A model generated the notes under the pieces. It saw only the letters and a list, made by a program, of their open reading frames with translations, had not been told where the DNA came from and made no database searches. From Spirochaetota bacterium (GTDB lineage: Bacteria; Spirochaetota; Spirochaetia; Treponematales; Rectinemataceae): DNA of 64,000 bases. Location of the stretch: assembly GCA_026398595.1 (NCBI GenBank), contig JAPLSO010000015.1, forward strand, positions 10,584 through 74,583, given 5' to 3'. The number at the start of each line of letters is the position of its first letter. The stretch's first letter is position 1. The position numbers and the translations under genes are program-made. This document shows, one piece after another, positions 1 through 9,197 of the stretch.

Positions 1-1
1 C

Positions 2-205
2 GAGGATGCTGGGAATCGCATATCGTCTATACCGACCGACGTATCCGAGAATCCTTTTTCCGTAATTCTGTCCATGCTTCATGCTGCTGATTTGAACCTT
101 ATCGGCGCCGAGCTCATGCCATGGCGCGACGAAAGGTCGAAGTCATGCGTACAAGCTTCAGCCCGCTCCATTCTTCTCTGTTCGGAGAATAAAGAAGAAA
201 TTTGA
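2..205 (+). CDS. Possible 3' end of an unrecognised gene (partial)
   Basis: An open frame enters from the left edge and runs 67 codons to a TGA at 203-205. No start is in the window, and the peptide (Ser-rich with acidic stretches, ending SENKEEI) matches no family I know. Its third codon positions are clearly less GC-rich than in the genes to the right, so it may be a chance open frame or a gene of different origin. The opposite strand offers only a 25-codon beginning (75 down to 1) in the same bases. In 206-374, between this stop and the end of carB, I see nothing I can name. Confidence 0.3.
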   Translation, partial: EDAGNRISSIPTDVSENPFSVILSMLHAADLNLIGAELMPWRDERSKSCVQASARSILLCSENKEEI

Positions 206-374
206 CTGAATGAGATTATGAGCCGCGCAAAACTCTTTCCTGCCTAGCAGGACTTAAGGACGGTTTCGCGCATCGTGATACGGTCAATCATGGCATTCTC
301 CGTGACGCGGGATGTGGACCTTGAGTCCCGCGCACGAAGACAAGATACCAGACTTCCGGAGAAAAGCAAGAGGA

Positions 375-3300
375 TCAGCGATACTCCTCCCAGGCCTTGA
401 TCTCGAAGCCTTTTTGCTTCCAGTTTTCCAGGGCGTCTATGAACTGCTTCGCCACCTTTATATTCGTGAAAAGCGGGATGTTGAAATCGATGGCCGCCCG
501 GCGGATGAGGTAGTCGTTCTTGAGCTCGCGCTCGTTGTTGTTCTTCGGGATGTTGATGACGAGGTCGAACTCGCGGTTGCGCAGCATGGGGGCGATGTTC
601 GGCTCGGTCTTTTCGAGGGGCCAGTGCAGGCGGACGCAGGGCACTTCATTGGATACCAGAAACCTGGCCGTACCGCCCGTCGCGAAAAGGGAGTACCCCA
701 TCCCGGCGAGCTTTTTCGCGCTGTCGAGGAATTCCAGCTTGTTCTCGAGGGGACCGGTCGAGAGAAGGATGTTCTTTTTCGGGATGCGATAGCCGACCGA
801 AAGGAGAGCCTTGAGAAAGCTGCCCCGTGGAGACGAGAGAAGGAGAATTGGGCTGCCTTGACTCCCACCCAGGGCAGGTCGAGGGCGGAGGAAGGAGTCT
901 CGGGTAGCTCCGCGTCGAGGATGGCCCTGGTCGCCAGGTCTATCATGTTGACCCTGGAGACCTTGGAGCAGAAGGGGAAACTCCTCGAAGCCCTCAGGTT
1001 GCACTCGATCACCTTGATCTTGTTGCGCTGGGCGATGAACTGGATGTTGAAGGGTCCCGTTATCTCGAGGGCTTCCGCTATCTCTTCGGTGATCCGCTTC
1101 ACCTGGCGTATCGTCTCGATGTAGAGCCTTTGCGCGGGAAGGACGACCGTGGCGTCGCCCGAGTGGACGCCCGCGTTCTCTATGTGCTCCGTTATCGCGT
1201 TGTAGATAATCTTGCCCCGCTTGGCCACGGCGTCTATCTCGATCTCCTTGGAGTTCTCTATGAACTTGGAGATGACGACGGGATGTTCGGACGAGACGTC
1301 GGCAGCGAGGCCCAGGAAGGTCGTGAGGCTACTCGGCCTTACGAGGACGGGATAGCCGACCTTGGCGGCGAATTCCCTTGCCTCCCCGAGGGTGGTGAGA
1401 TCCTTCCACTCGGGCTGGTCCACACCCAGCTCGTCGAGGAGCTGGGAGAACTTGTTCCTGTCCTCGGCCCTGTCGATGTTGGAAGGGGAGGTGCCCAGGA
1501 TAACGGCCCCGGCGTCGTAGAGATTCATCGCCAGGTTGTTGGGAATCTGGCCGCCCATCGAAAGGATCATGCCCTCGGGGCGCTCGAACTCGTAGATATC
1601 GAGTACCCGCTCGAGGCTAAGCTCCTCGAAATAAAGCCTGTCGCAGGCGTCGTAGTCCGTGCTGACAGTCTCGGGGTTGCAGTTCACCATGATAGTGCGC
1701 CGCCCGAGGTTCCTGGCAGTCTGGATGGCGTTGACGCAGCACCAGTCAAACTCGACCGATGAGCCTATCCTGTAGGGCCCCGAGCCGGGCACCATGACGC
1801 CCGTACCCGAGGGGGCGATGTCGTCCTTCATCCCGTTATAACTCAGGTACAGATAGTTGGTTTCGGCGGGGTACTCGGCGGCGAGGGTGTCGATCTGCTT
1901 AACCTTGGGTTTTATACCCAAGGCTTCCCTGTGGACGCGGATCTGGGCCTCGACCACGCCGAAGATCCTCGCCAGCGCCTCGTCGGAGAATCCCTGGCGC
2001 TTGGCCTTGTCGAGCAAGGGGGCGGAGAGTGCCTTCTTCCAGGCTGAGGGAGACTTGGCCACGGCCTTCACGGCTGCCTTGGCCGCCGCCGTCTTGAGTT
2101 CCTCTTCGGTGCCGTGGATGGAGGCTATCCTCTCCAGGAACCAGGGGTCGATTCGCGTCTGCCTGTGTATAGCTTCGACGCTCCAGCCCTCGGAGAAAGC
2201 GCGGTAGACGGCGAAGAGCCTTCGGTCGGTGGGCTGGCGGAGGGCCTGCTTCGTGGACTTGAACTCGATGCCGAGTAGTTTGGGGTCGTCGGAGAGGCCC
2301 TGGGCTCCCGTACCCGTCATCCTTATGGCCTTCTGGAGGGCTTCCTCGAAGGTCCGCCCTATGGACATGACCTCGCCTACCGACTTCATCTCCGACCCGA
2401 TATGGGTGTCGACTTCCTTGAACTTGGCGAGGTCCCAGCGCGGGATCTTGACGACGCAGTAGTCGAGGGCCGGCTCGAAGCAGGACTTTGTCACCTTGGT
2501 GATCTTGTTGGTGATCTCGGCCAGGGAAGCCCCGAGGGCCAGCTTGGCCGCGACGTAGGCGAGGGGGTAGCCTGTGGCTTTGGAGGCGAGAGCCGAACTC
2601 CGCGAGAGGCGAGCGTTGACTTCGATGATCCTGTACTCTTCGGAATGCGGGTCGAGGGCGTACTGGATGTTGCACTCGCCAACTATGCCTATGGACCGGA
2701 TGACCTGGAGCGCGACAGCCCTCAGGTGATGATATTCGGCGTCGGTGAGGGTCTGGGAGGGGGCTACGACGATCGACTCCCCCGTGTGGATGCCCAGGGG
2801 GTCGAAGTTCTCCATGTTGCAGACGGTTATGCAGTTGTCGAAGCGGTCGCGGACCACCTCGTACTCCACTTCCTTCCAGCCGCCCAGCCATTCCTCGACA
2901 AGGACCTGGGGGGCTATGGAGAAGGCCTTGTCACAGCGGCCTATCAGCTGTTTTTCGTTGGCGCAGAGCCCCGAACCCGCGCCGCCGAGTGCAAATGCCG
3001 CCCGGATCATGACGGGGTAGCCGATCTTCCGGGCTGCGGCAAGGGCCTCTTCGATGGTGACGGCCGCCTGGCTCCTCGGCGTGGCCACCCCTATCTCGTG
3101 GAGTCTGTCGGCGAAGAGTTCCCTATCCTCGGTGAGGCGGATAGCCTCGACGGGGGTGCCGAGTACGTCGACTCCGTACTTGTAGAGGGTTCCCTCATCG
3201 TGAAGGGCTATGCCGCAGTTGAGGGCGGTCTGGCCTCCGAAGGAGAGGAGGATGCCGTCGGGCCTCTCCTTTTCGATGACTTTCTTCACGAATTCGGGGG

Positions 3301-3499
3301 TGACGGGGAGGAAGTAGGTGGAGTCGGCCATGCCTTCGCTGGTCTGGATGGTGGCTATGTTGGGGTTGATGAGAACGGTTTTAACCCCCTCCTCTCTCAG
3401 TGCCTTGAGCGCCTGGGAACCGGAATAGTCGAATTCTCCGGCCTGGCCTATCTTGAGGCCGCCCGAACCCAGAACGAGTACTTTCTCGGGCTTTTTCAT
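375..3499 (-). pseudogene. carB: Carbamoyl-phosphate synthase large subunit, disrupted by two internal deletions
   Basis: CarB makes carbamoyl phosphate from bicarbonate, ATP and the ammonia passed on by CarA, for arginine and pyrimidine synthesis. The start ([14 protein letters not shown]) overlaps the carA stop as ATGA, and the first CPSase half is intact, including [11 protein letters not shown]. Two faults follow. Near 1328-1333 the second ATP-grasp domain runs from LVRPS directly into SLTTFLGLA, losing about 15 residues in frame, including the Gly-rich segment after RPS. Near 815-830 the sequence runs from FSFSRLHG into [11 protein letters not shown], losing about 22-23 residues and shifting frame. 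The C-terminal MGS-like domain continues intact to TGA at 375. Without the shift, the upstream frame would read to 458. This looks like a pseudogene or an assembly error; family identity is certain. Confidence 0.9.
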
Positions 3500-4626
3500 G
3501 CTTGGCTCCCTGCGTGCCGGGCTATGCGGCGCGCGGCTGTCGCGGCGGCTTCGGCGACGAAGTTCTCGAGGAGAAACTGCGTGTCCCTCGGGCCGGGGCA
3601 GCCTTCGGGGTGGAACTGGACGGCCGAGAAGGGTCCCCGCTTCGAACGGATGCCTTCTAGGGTTCTGTCGTTCCCGTTGACGAACCAGGGTTCCCAGCCC
3701 TTGGGCAGGCTGTCTTCCCTGACGGCGTAGCCGTGGTTCTGGCTCGTCATGTAACAGCGTTTCGTCCCGACCTCGAGGGCCGGCTGGTTCTGTCCCCTGT
3801 GGCCGTAGGGCAACTTGTAGGTATCGGCTCCCGCCGCCAGACCCAGGATCTGGTTGCCCAGGCAAATGCCGAAGACGGGGATCTCCCCGGCGAGGGCGCG
3901 GCGCACGGCGGCTATGGTCCTGGTGCAGGTCTTGGGGTCGCCGGGGCCGTTGGAAAGGAATATTCCGTCGCAGGATACCGACCTCAGGTCGCTGTCCCAG
4001 GGGACGCGCGCGATCGAAGCCCCCGTCGCCAGGATGATGCGCAGGATGTTGGCCTTGACCCCGCAGTCGACGACGGCGATCCTCGGCATGCCGGGCTTGC
4101 CCTTGTATTCCATCGGGCGGACGCAGGAGACGGCTGCCACGAGGTTTTCGTCTTCAGGATTTTCAAGGGCGCCTTCCTCGCCGCCGTCGACGACGATCCT
4201 CCCCCGCATCACCCCCTCCTCTCTGAGGCGTTGGGTGAGAGCCCGCGTGTCTATGCCCGAAATTCCCGATATGCCCTCGGCTTCCATCCAGGCTGAAAGG
4301 CTCCGCTTCGAACTGTAGTGGCTGGGCACCTCGCAGAGTTCCGATACGACGAGGCCCGAAACTTGAATCTTCTCCGACTCGAAATTGATTGGTATGCCGC
4401 GGCGGTCCAGGGCTTTGTCGGGGACGCCGTAGTTGCCCACGAGGGGATAGGTGAGGGTCAGGATCTGTCCGCGATAGGAGGGATCGGTGAGGGACTGGGG
4501 ATAGCCGACCATTCCCGTGGAGAAGACGACTTCCCCCGGGCTCGAGCGGGGGGCTCCGAATGACCGCCCGGGGAATTCCGTTCCGTCGGCGAGAACGAGT
4601 CGGGCTGATATCGTCTTGGATCGCAT
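3496..4626 (-). CDS. carA: Carbamoyl-phosphate synthase small (glutaminase) subunit
   Basis: CarA hydrolyses glutamine and channels ammonia to CarB in the cytoplasm. The 376-residue protein has the usual length. The N-terminal CPSase small-chain domain fills about residues 1-170 ([20 protein letters not shown]). A class I glutamine amidotransferase domain follows, with nucleophile Cys255 in FGICLGNQ and the His339/Glu341 pair in FHPEGCPGP. All catalytic residues are present, in contrast to the damaged carB with which its stop overlaps by four bases. It is preceded by a 211-base leader holding a terminator-like hairpin and an AT-rich promoter with an ARG-box-like site, which suggests arginine-responsive control. 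The annotated start gives the family's normal N-terminus. Confidence 0.96.
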   Translation of the reverse strand: MRSKTISARLVLADGTEFPGRSFGAPRSSPGEVVFSTGMVGYPQSLTDPSYRGQILTLTYPLVGNYGVPDKALDRRGIPINFESEKIQVSGLVVSELCEVPSHYSSKRSLSAWMEAEGISGISGIDTRALTQRLREEGVMRGRIVVDGGEEGALENPEDENLVAAVSCVRPMEYKGKPGMPRIAVVDCGVKANILRIILATGASIARVPWDSDLRSVSCDGIFLSNGPGDPKTCTRTIAAVRRALAGEIPVFGICLGNQILGLAAGADTYKLPYGHRGQNQPALEVGTKRCYMTSQNHGYAVREDSLPKGWEPWFVNGNDRTLEGIRSKRGPFSAVQFHPEGCPGPRDTQFLLENFVAEAAATAARRIARHAGSQA

Positions 4627-4663
4627 GGGTACTCCTCGAACCGCCAGTACATCCTGGATGTAG

Positions 4664-4692
4664 AAAAAGCGGCGGCTTAACGACGCCGCCTC
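4664..4692 (-). terminator. Intrinsic terminator or attenuator in the carA leader
   Basis: On the minus strand GCGGCG (4684-4689) pairs with CGCCGC (4669-4674) across a nine-base loop and is followed by a T run. It lies about 40 bases before the carA start and downstream of the carA promoter-like region, so transcripts from that promoter must pass it. It may simply end the argG-argH-ebsC transcript, or act as an attenuator. I see no obvious PyrR-type antiterminator. Confidence 0.6.
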
Positions 4693-4798
4693 TCATCGGG
4701 ATACCCTGCGCCCTGCCGGGTTTCTCATTTGTCTCCGCGGCAGCGTCGGATCAAGCTAGCGCCGGAACGAATTTATTTCAAGGGGGCAAGAGGGTATT

Positions 4799-4828
4799 TA
4801 TGTAATAAATATGCATATTTATTCACAA
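4799..4828 (-). promoter_or_regulatory. carA promoter region with ARG-box-like palindrome
   Basis: AATAAATATGCATATTTATT (4804-4823) is a perfect 20-base palindrome. On the minus strand the overlapping 18-mer at 4810-4827, TGTGAATAAATATGCATA, fits the ArgR ARG-box pattern (TGAAT, four A/T bases, ATTCA-like) with one mismatch in the second half. A TTGTGA -35-like hexamer sits at 4823-4828; the -10 (TTACAT or TACATA) is weak. An operator within the promoter of carAB fits repression by arginine, but no argR gene lies in this window. Confidence 0.5.
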
Positions 4829-4837
4829 TCCCAAGGC

Positions 4838-5320
4838 TCAGGCGATCAGGTCGGCAAGTCCGGCTCCACACATCCCGATGAGGTCTTGAGGCCGGAGGAA
4901 GATCTGGAGCCCGCGCCTTCCCGCGCTTACGGAGATCGTGTCGAAGAGGAGAATTGTTTCGTCAAAGAAGGTCGCTAAGGCGTGTTTCATGCCGAGGGGG
5001 GAACAGCCGCCGCGGATATAGCCCGTCAGGCCCTCGAGTTCCCTTAAAGGGAGAAGGGAGGCTGACTTGTCTTTGGCTGCCTTGGCCGCTTTCTTCAGGT
5101 CTATTTCACAGGAGCCGGGGATGACGCAGACGAAGGGGCCCGTTCTTTCTCCGACGAGGACGATGGTCTTGAAGACCCGGTTGGGGTCGAGGCCGAGACT
5201 TTTAGCCGCGTGGAGAGCCGAGAGGTCGGATTCGTTCACCTCATAGCTCAACACTTCGAATTCGATGTCCGCGGCCTCGAGGAGGCGCATGACATTGGTC
5301 TTCTCCCTGGTGCCGCTCAT
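4838..5320 (-). CDS. YbaK/EbsC-type aminoacyl-tRNA deacylase
   Basis: A 160-residue, full-length member of the YbaK/EbsC editing family, which hydrolyses mischarged tRNA (typically Cys-tRNA-Pro) in the cytoplasm. The family pattern is visible from residue 6 on: the N-terminal helix (NVMRLLEAADIEFEVLSYE), FKTIVLV near 50, CVIPGSCEIDLKKAAKA near 65-81, and the Gly-rich loop GYIRGGCSPLGMK near 99-112. The last is the hallmark of the YbaK fold. Its start overlaps the stop of the preceding MocA-like gene by four bases, so the two are co-translated. It is the last gene before the carA leader. The exact tRNA substrate cannot be read from the sequence. Confidence 0.9.
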   Translation of the reverse strand: MSGTREKTNVMRLLEAADIEFEVLSYEVNESDLSALHAAKSLGLDPNRVFKTIVLVGERTGPFVCVIPGSCEIDLKKAAKAAKDKSASLLPLRELEGLTGYIRGGCSPLGMKHALATFFDETILLFDTISVSAGRRGLQIFLRPQDLIGMCGAGLADLIA

Positions 5321-5973
5321 CTGCCGCCGCCTGAGTCTGAGGCTTCGGGAAAGCCATATTTATCCAGGAGCTGCCTGTAGTCCTCGGGCGTGTCGATGTC
5401 CTCGAGAACGCCATCGCAGGCCGTCTCGACTAAGGCGGAGCCCCCGCTTTCCAGAATGCTTTTAAGCCGCTCGCCCGGGCTCAGGTCAAGGAGGTTCTTA
5501 AGTCTGGAAATGGGAAAGAGAACGGGGTGTCCAGCCTTCCCTCCTCGCGCGGCGGCAAGGGCGAGCCTCTCCCCGGGGCCTTCGGAATGCCAGGCGTCGA
5601 GGAGTGCGTCGAAGACCGCCGCATCGACGAAGGGCATGTCGCCATGGTGGATAAAAAAGCCATCGAAGATTTCGCCTGATTCGGCCCGGGAACGGAGCCA
5701 GGCTCCCCCTGCCTGGGCCGAACCCACCATGCCCTCGGCCCATGCCGCATTCTCGATGACGATGAGGCGGGGCAGGCTCTTAAGGGCCCTGGCCACGGCT
5801 TCGGCGCCCGATCCCACGACGACGACGACGTAGGGGCAGGCTTGTAGGACGATCCGGGTCGTCCTTCGGATGGCCGCCTCGCCCCCGATCGGTAAAAGGA
5901 GCTTGGGTCTGCCCATTCTTGTGCTCGCCCCGGCGGCGAGGAGAACGCAGGGGGCGACCGGCCGCAAAACCAC
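5317..5973 (-). CDS. MocA-like molybdenum-cofactor nucleotidyltransferase family protein
   Basis: A 218-residue protein of the MobA-like NTP transferase fold. Near the N-terminus is the nucleotide-binding signature LLAAGASTRMGRPKLLLP (about residues 11-28). HHGDMPFVDA near 110 supplies the metal-binding Asp, and GHPVLFP near 148 is typical of MocA. MocA adds CMP or GMP to molybdopterin; homologues also work in xanthine dehydrogenase maturation and sugar-nucleotide synthesis. No molybdoenzyme or moa/moe genes are in view, so the substrate is open. It starts three bases after argH and overlaps ebsC by four, so it belongs to the arg transcript. Confidence 0.82.
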   Translation of the reverse strand: MVLRPVAPCVLLAAGASTRMGRPKLLLPIGGEAAIRRTTRIVLQACPYVVVVVGSGAEAVARALKSLPRLIVIENAAWAEGMVGSAQAGGAWLRSRAESGEIFDGFFIHHGDMPFVDAAVFDALLDAWHSEGPGERLALAAARGGKAGHPVLFPISRLKNLLDLSPGERLKSILESGGSALVETACDGVLEDIDTPEDYRQLLDKYGFPEASDSGGGR

Positions 5974-5976
5974 CGT

Positions 5977-7407
5977 TCAGCCCTTCCGGCCGCGTCCGAG
6001 CCCTGTCTGGGCTTCGGCGATGAATCGCTCGAGCCTGGCCAGTTCCTCTTTTGTCCGCCTGGGTGCCGGGCCTCCGGCCTGGTCCCTCCGGGCGACGCAG
6101 GCAACAGGATCGAGGTAGGCCTTGAACCCGGGGACATCGAATCCTGGGCCGGCGAAGGCGGGATGGGCAGCCGCGATCTCGGAAGGCCCGAGGTCAGGCA
6201 GTCGCTTCCCCGAGGCGATGCAGAGGGACACGAGCTCCTTGGACGCTTGGTAGGCGGTTCTGAAGGGAATGCCCTCAAGCACGAGGTATTCGGCGACGTC
6301 TGTGGCCTCGAGGAAGCCTTCTTTTACGGAATCCCTGAGAGTTTCAACATCGGGCACGAGGGAGGAGACGAGGACGGCAAAGGCCTTGAGGCAGCCCGAG
6401 ATCGTGTCCTCGAGGTCGAAGAACAGTTCCTTGTCCTCCTGGAGGTCCCGGTCGTAGGCGTAGGGGAGGCCTTTCTGGAGGACGAGGAGGGCCTGCAGTC
6501 CCCCGAATATCCGCGCCGATTTGCCCCGTATCAGTTCAGCAGGGTCGGGGTTGCGCTTCTGGGGCATGATGGAGGAGCCCGTGGACGCGGCGTCGGTCAA
6601 GCCCATGAACGCGTACTCCGTCGATGTCCAGAGCACGATGTCCTCGCAGGCTCGCGACAAATGCATGGCGATGATCGAGCAGGCCGCGGCGTAGTCCACG
6701 CAAGCGTCGCGATCGGCCACGGCGTCCATCGTATTCCGCGAGGGGCGGGCGAAGCCCAGGGCTTTAGCCGTGGCTTCCCTGTCCGTGGGCAGGCCCGAAC
6801 CGGCGAGGGCTCCTGAGCCCAGAGGGCATTCATCGGCACGCTTCCCGCCGTCGGCGAGGCGACTTGCGTCCCGCTCGAGAGCCGCGGCCCAGGCAAGGAG
6901 ATGATGGGCTAAAGTGACCGGCTGGGCGCGCTGGAGGTGGGTGTAACCTGGCATGATTGTCCCGGTATGGTTTTTCGCCAGAGCCAGGACGGCATTGAGG
7001 GCGTCGAGGAGGAGGCCTTGAGTCGACGCGAAGGCCCTGAGGATGTGAAGCCTGAAGGCCACGGCGACCTGGTCGTTTCGGCTGCGTCCTGCGTGGACGG
7101 CCTTGCCCGCCTCGCCCAGCCTTTTCGTCAGCTCGGCCTCGATAAAGGAATGGATGTCCTCGCTGTCGGGGTCGACCGCAAGGCTTCCGGCCTCGAACTC
7201 GGCCAACATCTTCCCGAGTTCGGCTGCTATCGCCGTGGCCTCGGCCTCAGGGAGGATCCCCATCTCGCCCAGCATGGATGCGTGGGCTATCGAGCACTCG
7301 AGGTCCTCGGGAAAAAGCCGCGAGTCCACGGGGAGGGAGGAGAGGAAGGCCTCGACATCGGGATGGAGTCCCGAACCCGATCCGGCCTTTTGCCATAGTT
7401 TTGCCAT
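5977..7407 (-). CDS. argH: Argininosuccinate lyase
   Basis: Splits argininosuccinate into arginine and fumarate, the last step of arginine synthesis. The 476-residue chain has the family landmarks in order: HAGRSRNDQ near 105-113, GYTHLQRAQP near 154-163 (catalytic His157), and the fumarase/aspartase signature GSSIMPQKRNPD at 277-288 with the mobile catalytic serine, then QEDKELFFD. The C-terminal tail is a little longer than usual. It follows argG, but an intrinsic terminator lies between the two, so argH is reached by read-through or an unseen promoter. The start MAKLWQKAG gives the expected N-terminus. Confidence 0.96.
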   Translation of the reverse strand: MAKLWQKAGSGSGLHPDVEAFLSSLPVDSRLFPEDLECSIAHASMLGEMGILPEAEATAIAAELGKMLAEFEAGSLAVDPDSEDIHSFIEAELTKRLGEAGKAVHAGRSRNDQVAVAFRLHILRAFASTQGLLLDALNAVLALAKNHTGTIMPGYTHLQRAQPVTLAHHLLAWAAALERDASRLADGGKRADECPLGSGALAGSGLPTDREATAKALGFARPSRNTMDAVADRDACVDYAAACSIIAMHLSRACEDIVLWTSTEYAFMGLTDAASTGSSIMPQKRNPDPAELIRGKSARIFGGLQALLVLQKGLPYAYDRDLQEDKELFFDLEDTISGCLKAFAVLVSSLVPDVETLRDSVKEGFLEATDVAEYLVLEGIPFRTAYQASKELVSLCIASGKRLPDLGPSEIAAAHPAFAGPGFDVPGFKAYLDPVACVARRDQAGGPAPRRTKEELARLERFIAEAQTGLGRGRKG

Positions 7408-7422
7408 AGGAACCTTCCAATT

Positions 7423-7453
7423 AAAAAACCGGGGAGGCTTGAGGCGCCTCCCC
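7423..7453 (-). terminator. Intrinsic terminator between argG and argH
   Basis: On the minus strand GGGGAGGC (7446-7453) pairs perfectly with GCCTCCCC (7431-7438) around a seven-base loop, followed by GG and six T residues. It sits 16 bases before the argH start and would lower argH expression relative to argG unless relieved. Confidence 0.85.
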
Positions 7454-7486
7454 GTCTTGTTCCGAAGTCCCGGTCTCCCGGATCGT

Positions 7487-8764
7487 TCAGTCGCCCGAAG
7501 ATGCAGTATAGCTGGAGTTGCCGGGCTTTACCACATCGGGGCCCGAAGCCGTACCGTGGGAGGCCAGCCGGGCATTGAGACGGGCCCTGACCTTGGTGGG
7601 CAAGCCGAAGAGATTGATGAAGCCCGTCGAATCTTTATGGGAGAAGAGGGGGCCAGTCGTGAAGCTCGCGAGGCTGGCGTCATAGAGGGAATAGGGGGAG
7701 GTGGCGCCGGCCGAGAGGATGGAGCCCTTGTAGAGCTTGACCCTCACCGTGCCCGTAACGACTTCTTGAGTGGAATCGATGAAGGCGCGCAGGGCTGAGC
7801 AGAGTGGGGAGAACCACTCGCCTTCGTAGAGGATCTCGGCGAAACGCTGGGCAACCGTCATCTTGAAGGAGAGGGTCTTCTTGTCCAGGCAGAGCTGTTC
7901 GAGCTTGTCATGGGCCTCCATGATGATGGCTCCGCCCGGAGTCTCGTAAACGCCCCGCGACTTCATGCCGACGACCCTGTTCTCGACCATGTCGACGATT
8001 CCCACGCCATGGGCTCCGCCGATCTTGTTGAGCTTCTTGACGATTTCGAGCGGGCCCAGCTTCTCGCCGTTCACGGCGACAGGGACGCCCTTCTCGAAGG
8101 TGATTAAGACATACTCCGCCTTGTCCGGGGCCTTCTCGGGGGGGACGGTCATTTTGAGCATGCCCTCGAACTTGGGCTCGTTCGCGGGATCCTCGAGGTC
8201 GAGGCCCTCGTGGCTTATATGCCAGAGGTTGTCGTCGCGGGAATAGGAGTCGGACTTCTTCATGGGGATGGGGATGTTGCGCTTCTCGAGAAACTCGATC
8301 TCCTCGTCGCGGCTTGCAATATCCCAGATCCTCCAGGGGGCTATCACTTCCATCTCCGGGGCGAAAGCCTTGACCCCCAGCTCAAAGCGGACCTGGTCAT
8401 TGCCCTTGCCCGTGCAGCCATGGGCGACGGCATCGGCGCCTTCGGCCAGAGCTACCTCGGCGAGGCCCTTGGCGAGGAGAGGACGGGCGGCGGAGGTGCC
8501 GAGGAGGTACTTCTTCTCGTAGGGGCTTCCCGCCTTGACGAGGGACCAGAGATACTCGGTGACGAATACTTCCTTCTGGTCGAGCTTGATGAACTTGGTG
8601 GCGCCCGAGGCCAGGGCGCGTTTTTCCATAGCCTTCCAGTCGGCTTCTTGGCCGACGTCGCCGCAGGCGGCTACGACTTCGCAGTCGTAGTTTTCCTTGA
8701 GCCAGGGGACGATGACGGTGGTATCGAGGCCGCCTGAATACGCGAGCACGATCTTCTTTTTCAT
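7487..8764 (-). CDS. argG: Argininosuccinate synthase
   Basis: Joins citrulline and aspartate with ATP to give argininosuccinate. The N-type ATP-pyrophosphatase P-loop AYSGGLDTT is at residues 8-16. HGCTGKGNDQVRFEL and GVYETPGG are the other family signatures. Two starts are possible: an ATG at 8785 would add seven residues, but AAGGAG lies between the two and is correctly spaced only for the ATG at 8764, which gives the usual MKKKIVLAYSGG. The C-terminal 60 residues are longer and more variable than in most bacterial ArgG. A promoter with an overlapping palindrome lies about 215 bases upstream, and a perfect terminator follows. Confidence 0.96.
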   Translation of the reverse strand: MKKKIVLAYSGGLDTTVIVPWLKENYDCEVVAACGDVGQEADWKAMEKRALASGATKFIKLDQKEVFVTEYLWSLVKAGSPYEKKYLLGTSAARPLLAKGLAEVALAEGADAVAHGCTGKGNDQVRFELGVKAFAPEMEVIAPWRIWDIASRDEEIEFLEKRNIPIPMKKSDSYSRDDNLWHISHEGLDLEDPANEPKFEGMLKMTVPPEKAPDKAEYVLITFEKGVPVAVNGEKLGPLEIVKKLNKIGGAHGVGIVDMVENRVVGMKSRGVYETPGGAIIMEAHDKLEQLCLDKKTLSFKMTVAQRFAEILYEGEWFSPLCSALRAFIDSTQEVVTGTVRVKLYKGSILSAGATSPYSLYDASLASFTTGPLFSHKDSTGFINLFGLPTKVRARLNARLASHGTASGPDVVKPGNSSYTASSGD

Positions 8765-8871
8765 GGATAACTCCTTGGCAGACAATGGCGGCCGAAAGCG
8801 GCCGCGGCGGGGAGGCAGGTATGACGTAAGCCGTCCCTTGCCTATATCGGGAAGCCGTCTTTAGCGGCTAC

Positions 8872-8928
8872 GGAGGCGCGCCTTCGCATAAAGGCGCGCC
8901 TCCGCATAATGGCGCGCTTTGGCGCGGA
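8872..8928. repeat. 18-bp GC-rich tandem repeat forming a 13-bp hairpin in the argG leader
   Basis: GGAGGCGCGCCTT (8872-8884) and its exact complement AAGGCGCGCCTCC (8891-8903) flank a six-base loop. The same bases form an 18-base tandem unit (8875-8892, 8893-8910) with a third, degenerate copy to 8928. It lies in the untranslated leader between the argG promoter and start. There is no T run, so it is not a simple terminator. It may affect RNA stability or be a mobile mini-repeat. Confidence 0.7.
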
Positions 8929-8975
8929 ATCGGCAGGACATTCCACCAATATGCACAGAATTCATGATTAGGTAC

Positions 8976-9004
8976 ATTTTATGCATAAAATATGAATTGA
9001 TCAA
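8976..9004 (-). promoter_or_regulatory. argG promoter with palindrome over the -10
   Basis: On the minus strand TTGATC (8999-9004), 17 bases, then TAAAAT (8976-8981) make a good sigma-70-type promoter. The 16-base perfect palindrome ATTTTATGCATAAAAT (8976-8991) covers the -10 and part of the spacer. Like the carA site it is centred on ATGCAT, so a shared regulator such as ArgR is plausible. The remaining gap to 9197, past the 3' end of the MscS-like gene, shows nothing I recognise. Confidence 0.65.
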
Positions 9005-9197
9005 GTAGTTATTGTATTTTTTTGCAATAAATGAAGAATGTTCCATCCACGGCAGGACGGCCGATCTCATCGCTGACGATCATAACCCCTTGAGGCCAAG
9101 CTCGCCCGGTAACAGCTCAAGGCTCCCCTTCGTCGACCCCATGGAAATCCTTGCCCGAGCCCTCGCGGCCGAAGCTCGGCGGGCTTGAAGGAAGGGC

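Noticed and set aside
1-75. Possible start of a minus-strand gene running off the left edge
   Set aside because: Only 25 codons, no ribosome site, and the opposite frame is open over the same bases.
312-3730. Long open frames on the plus strand opposite carB and carA
   Set aside because: They are antisense to clearly recognised CarB and CarA reading frames, have no ribosome sites and no family resemblance.
8861-9070. A 69-residue minus-strand frame upstream of argG
   Set aside because: Its C-terminal part only translates the 18-base repeat array (YAEARLYAKARL), it spans the argG promoter and shows no family features.
9071-9130. Terminator-like CATAACCCCTTGAGGCC stretch
   Set aside because: No convincing stem with a T run on either strand could be drawn.
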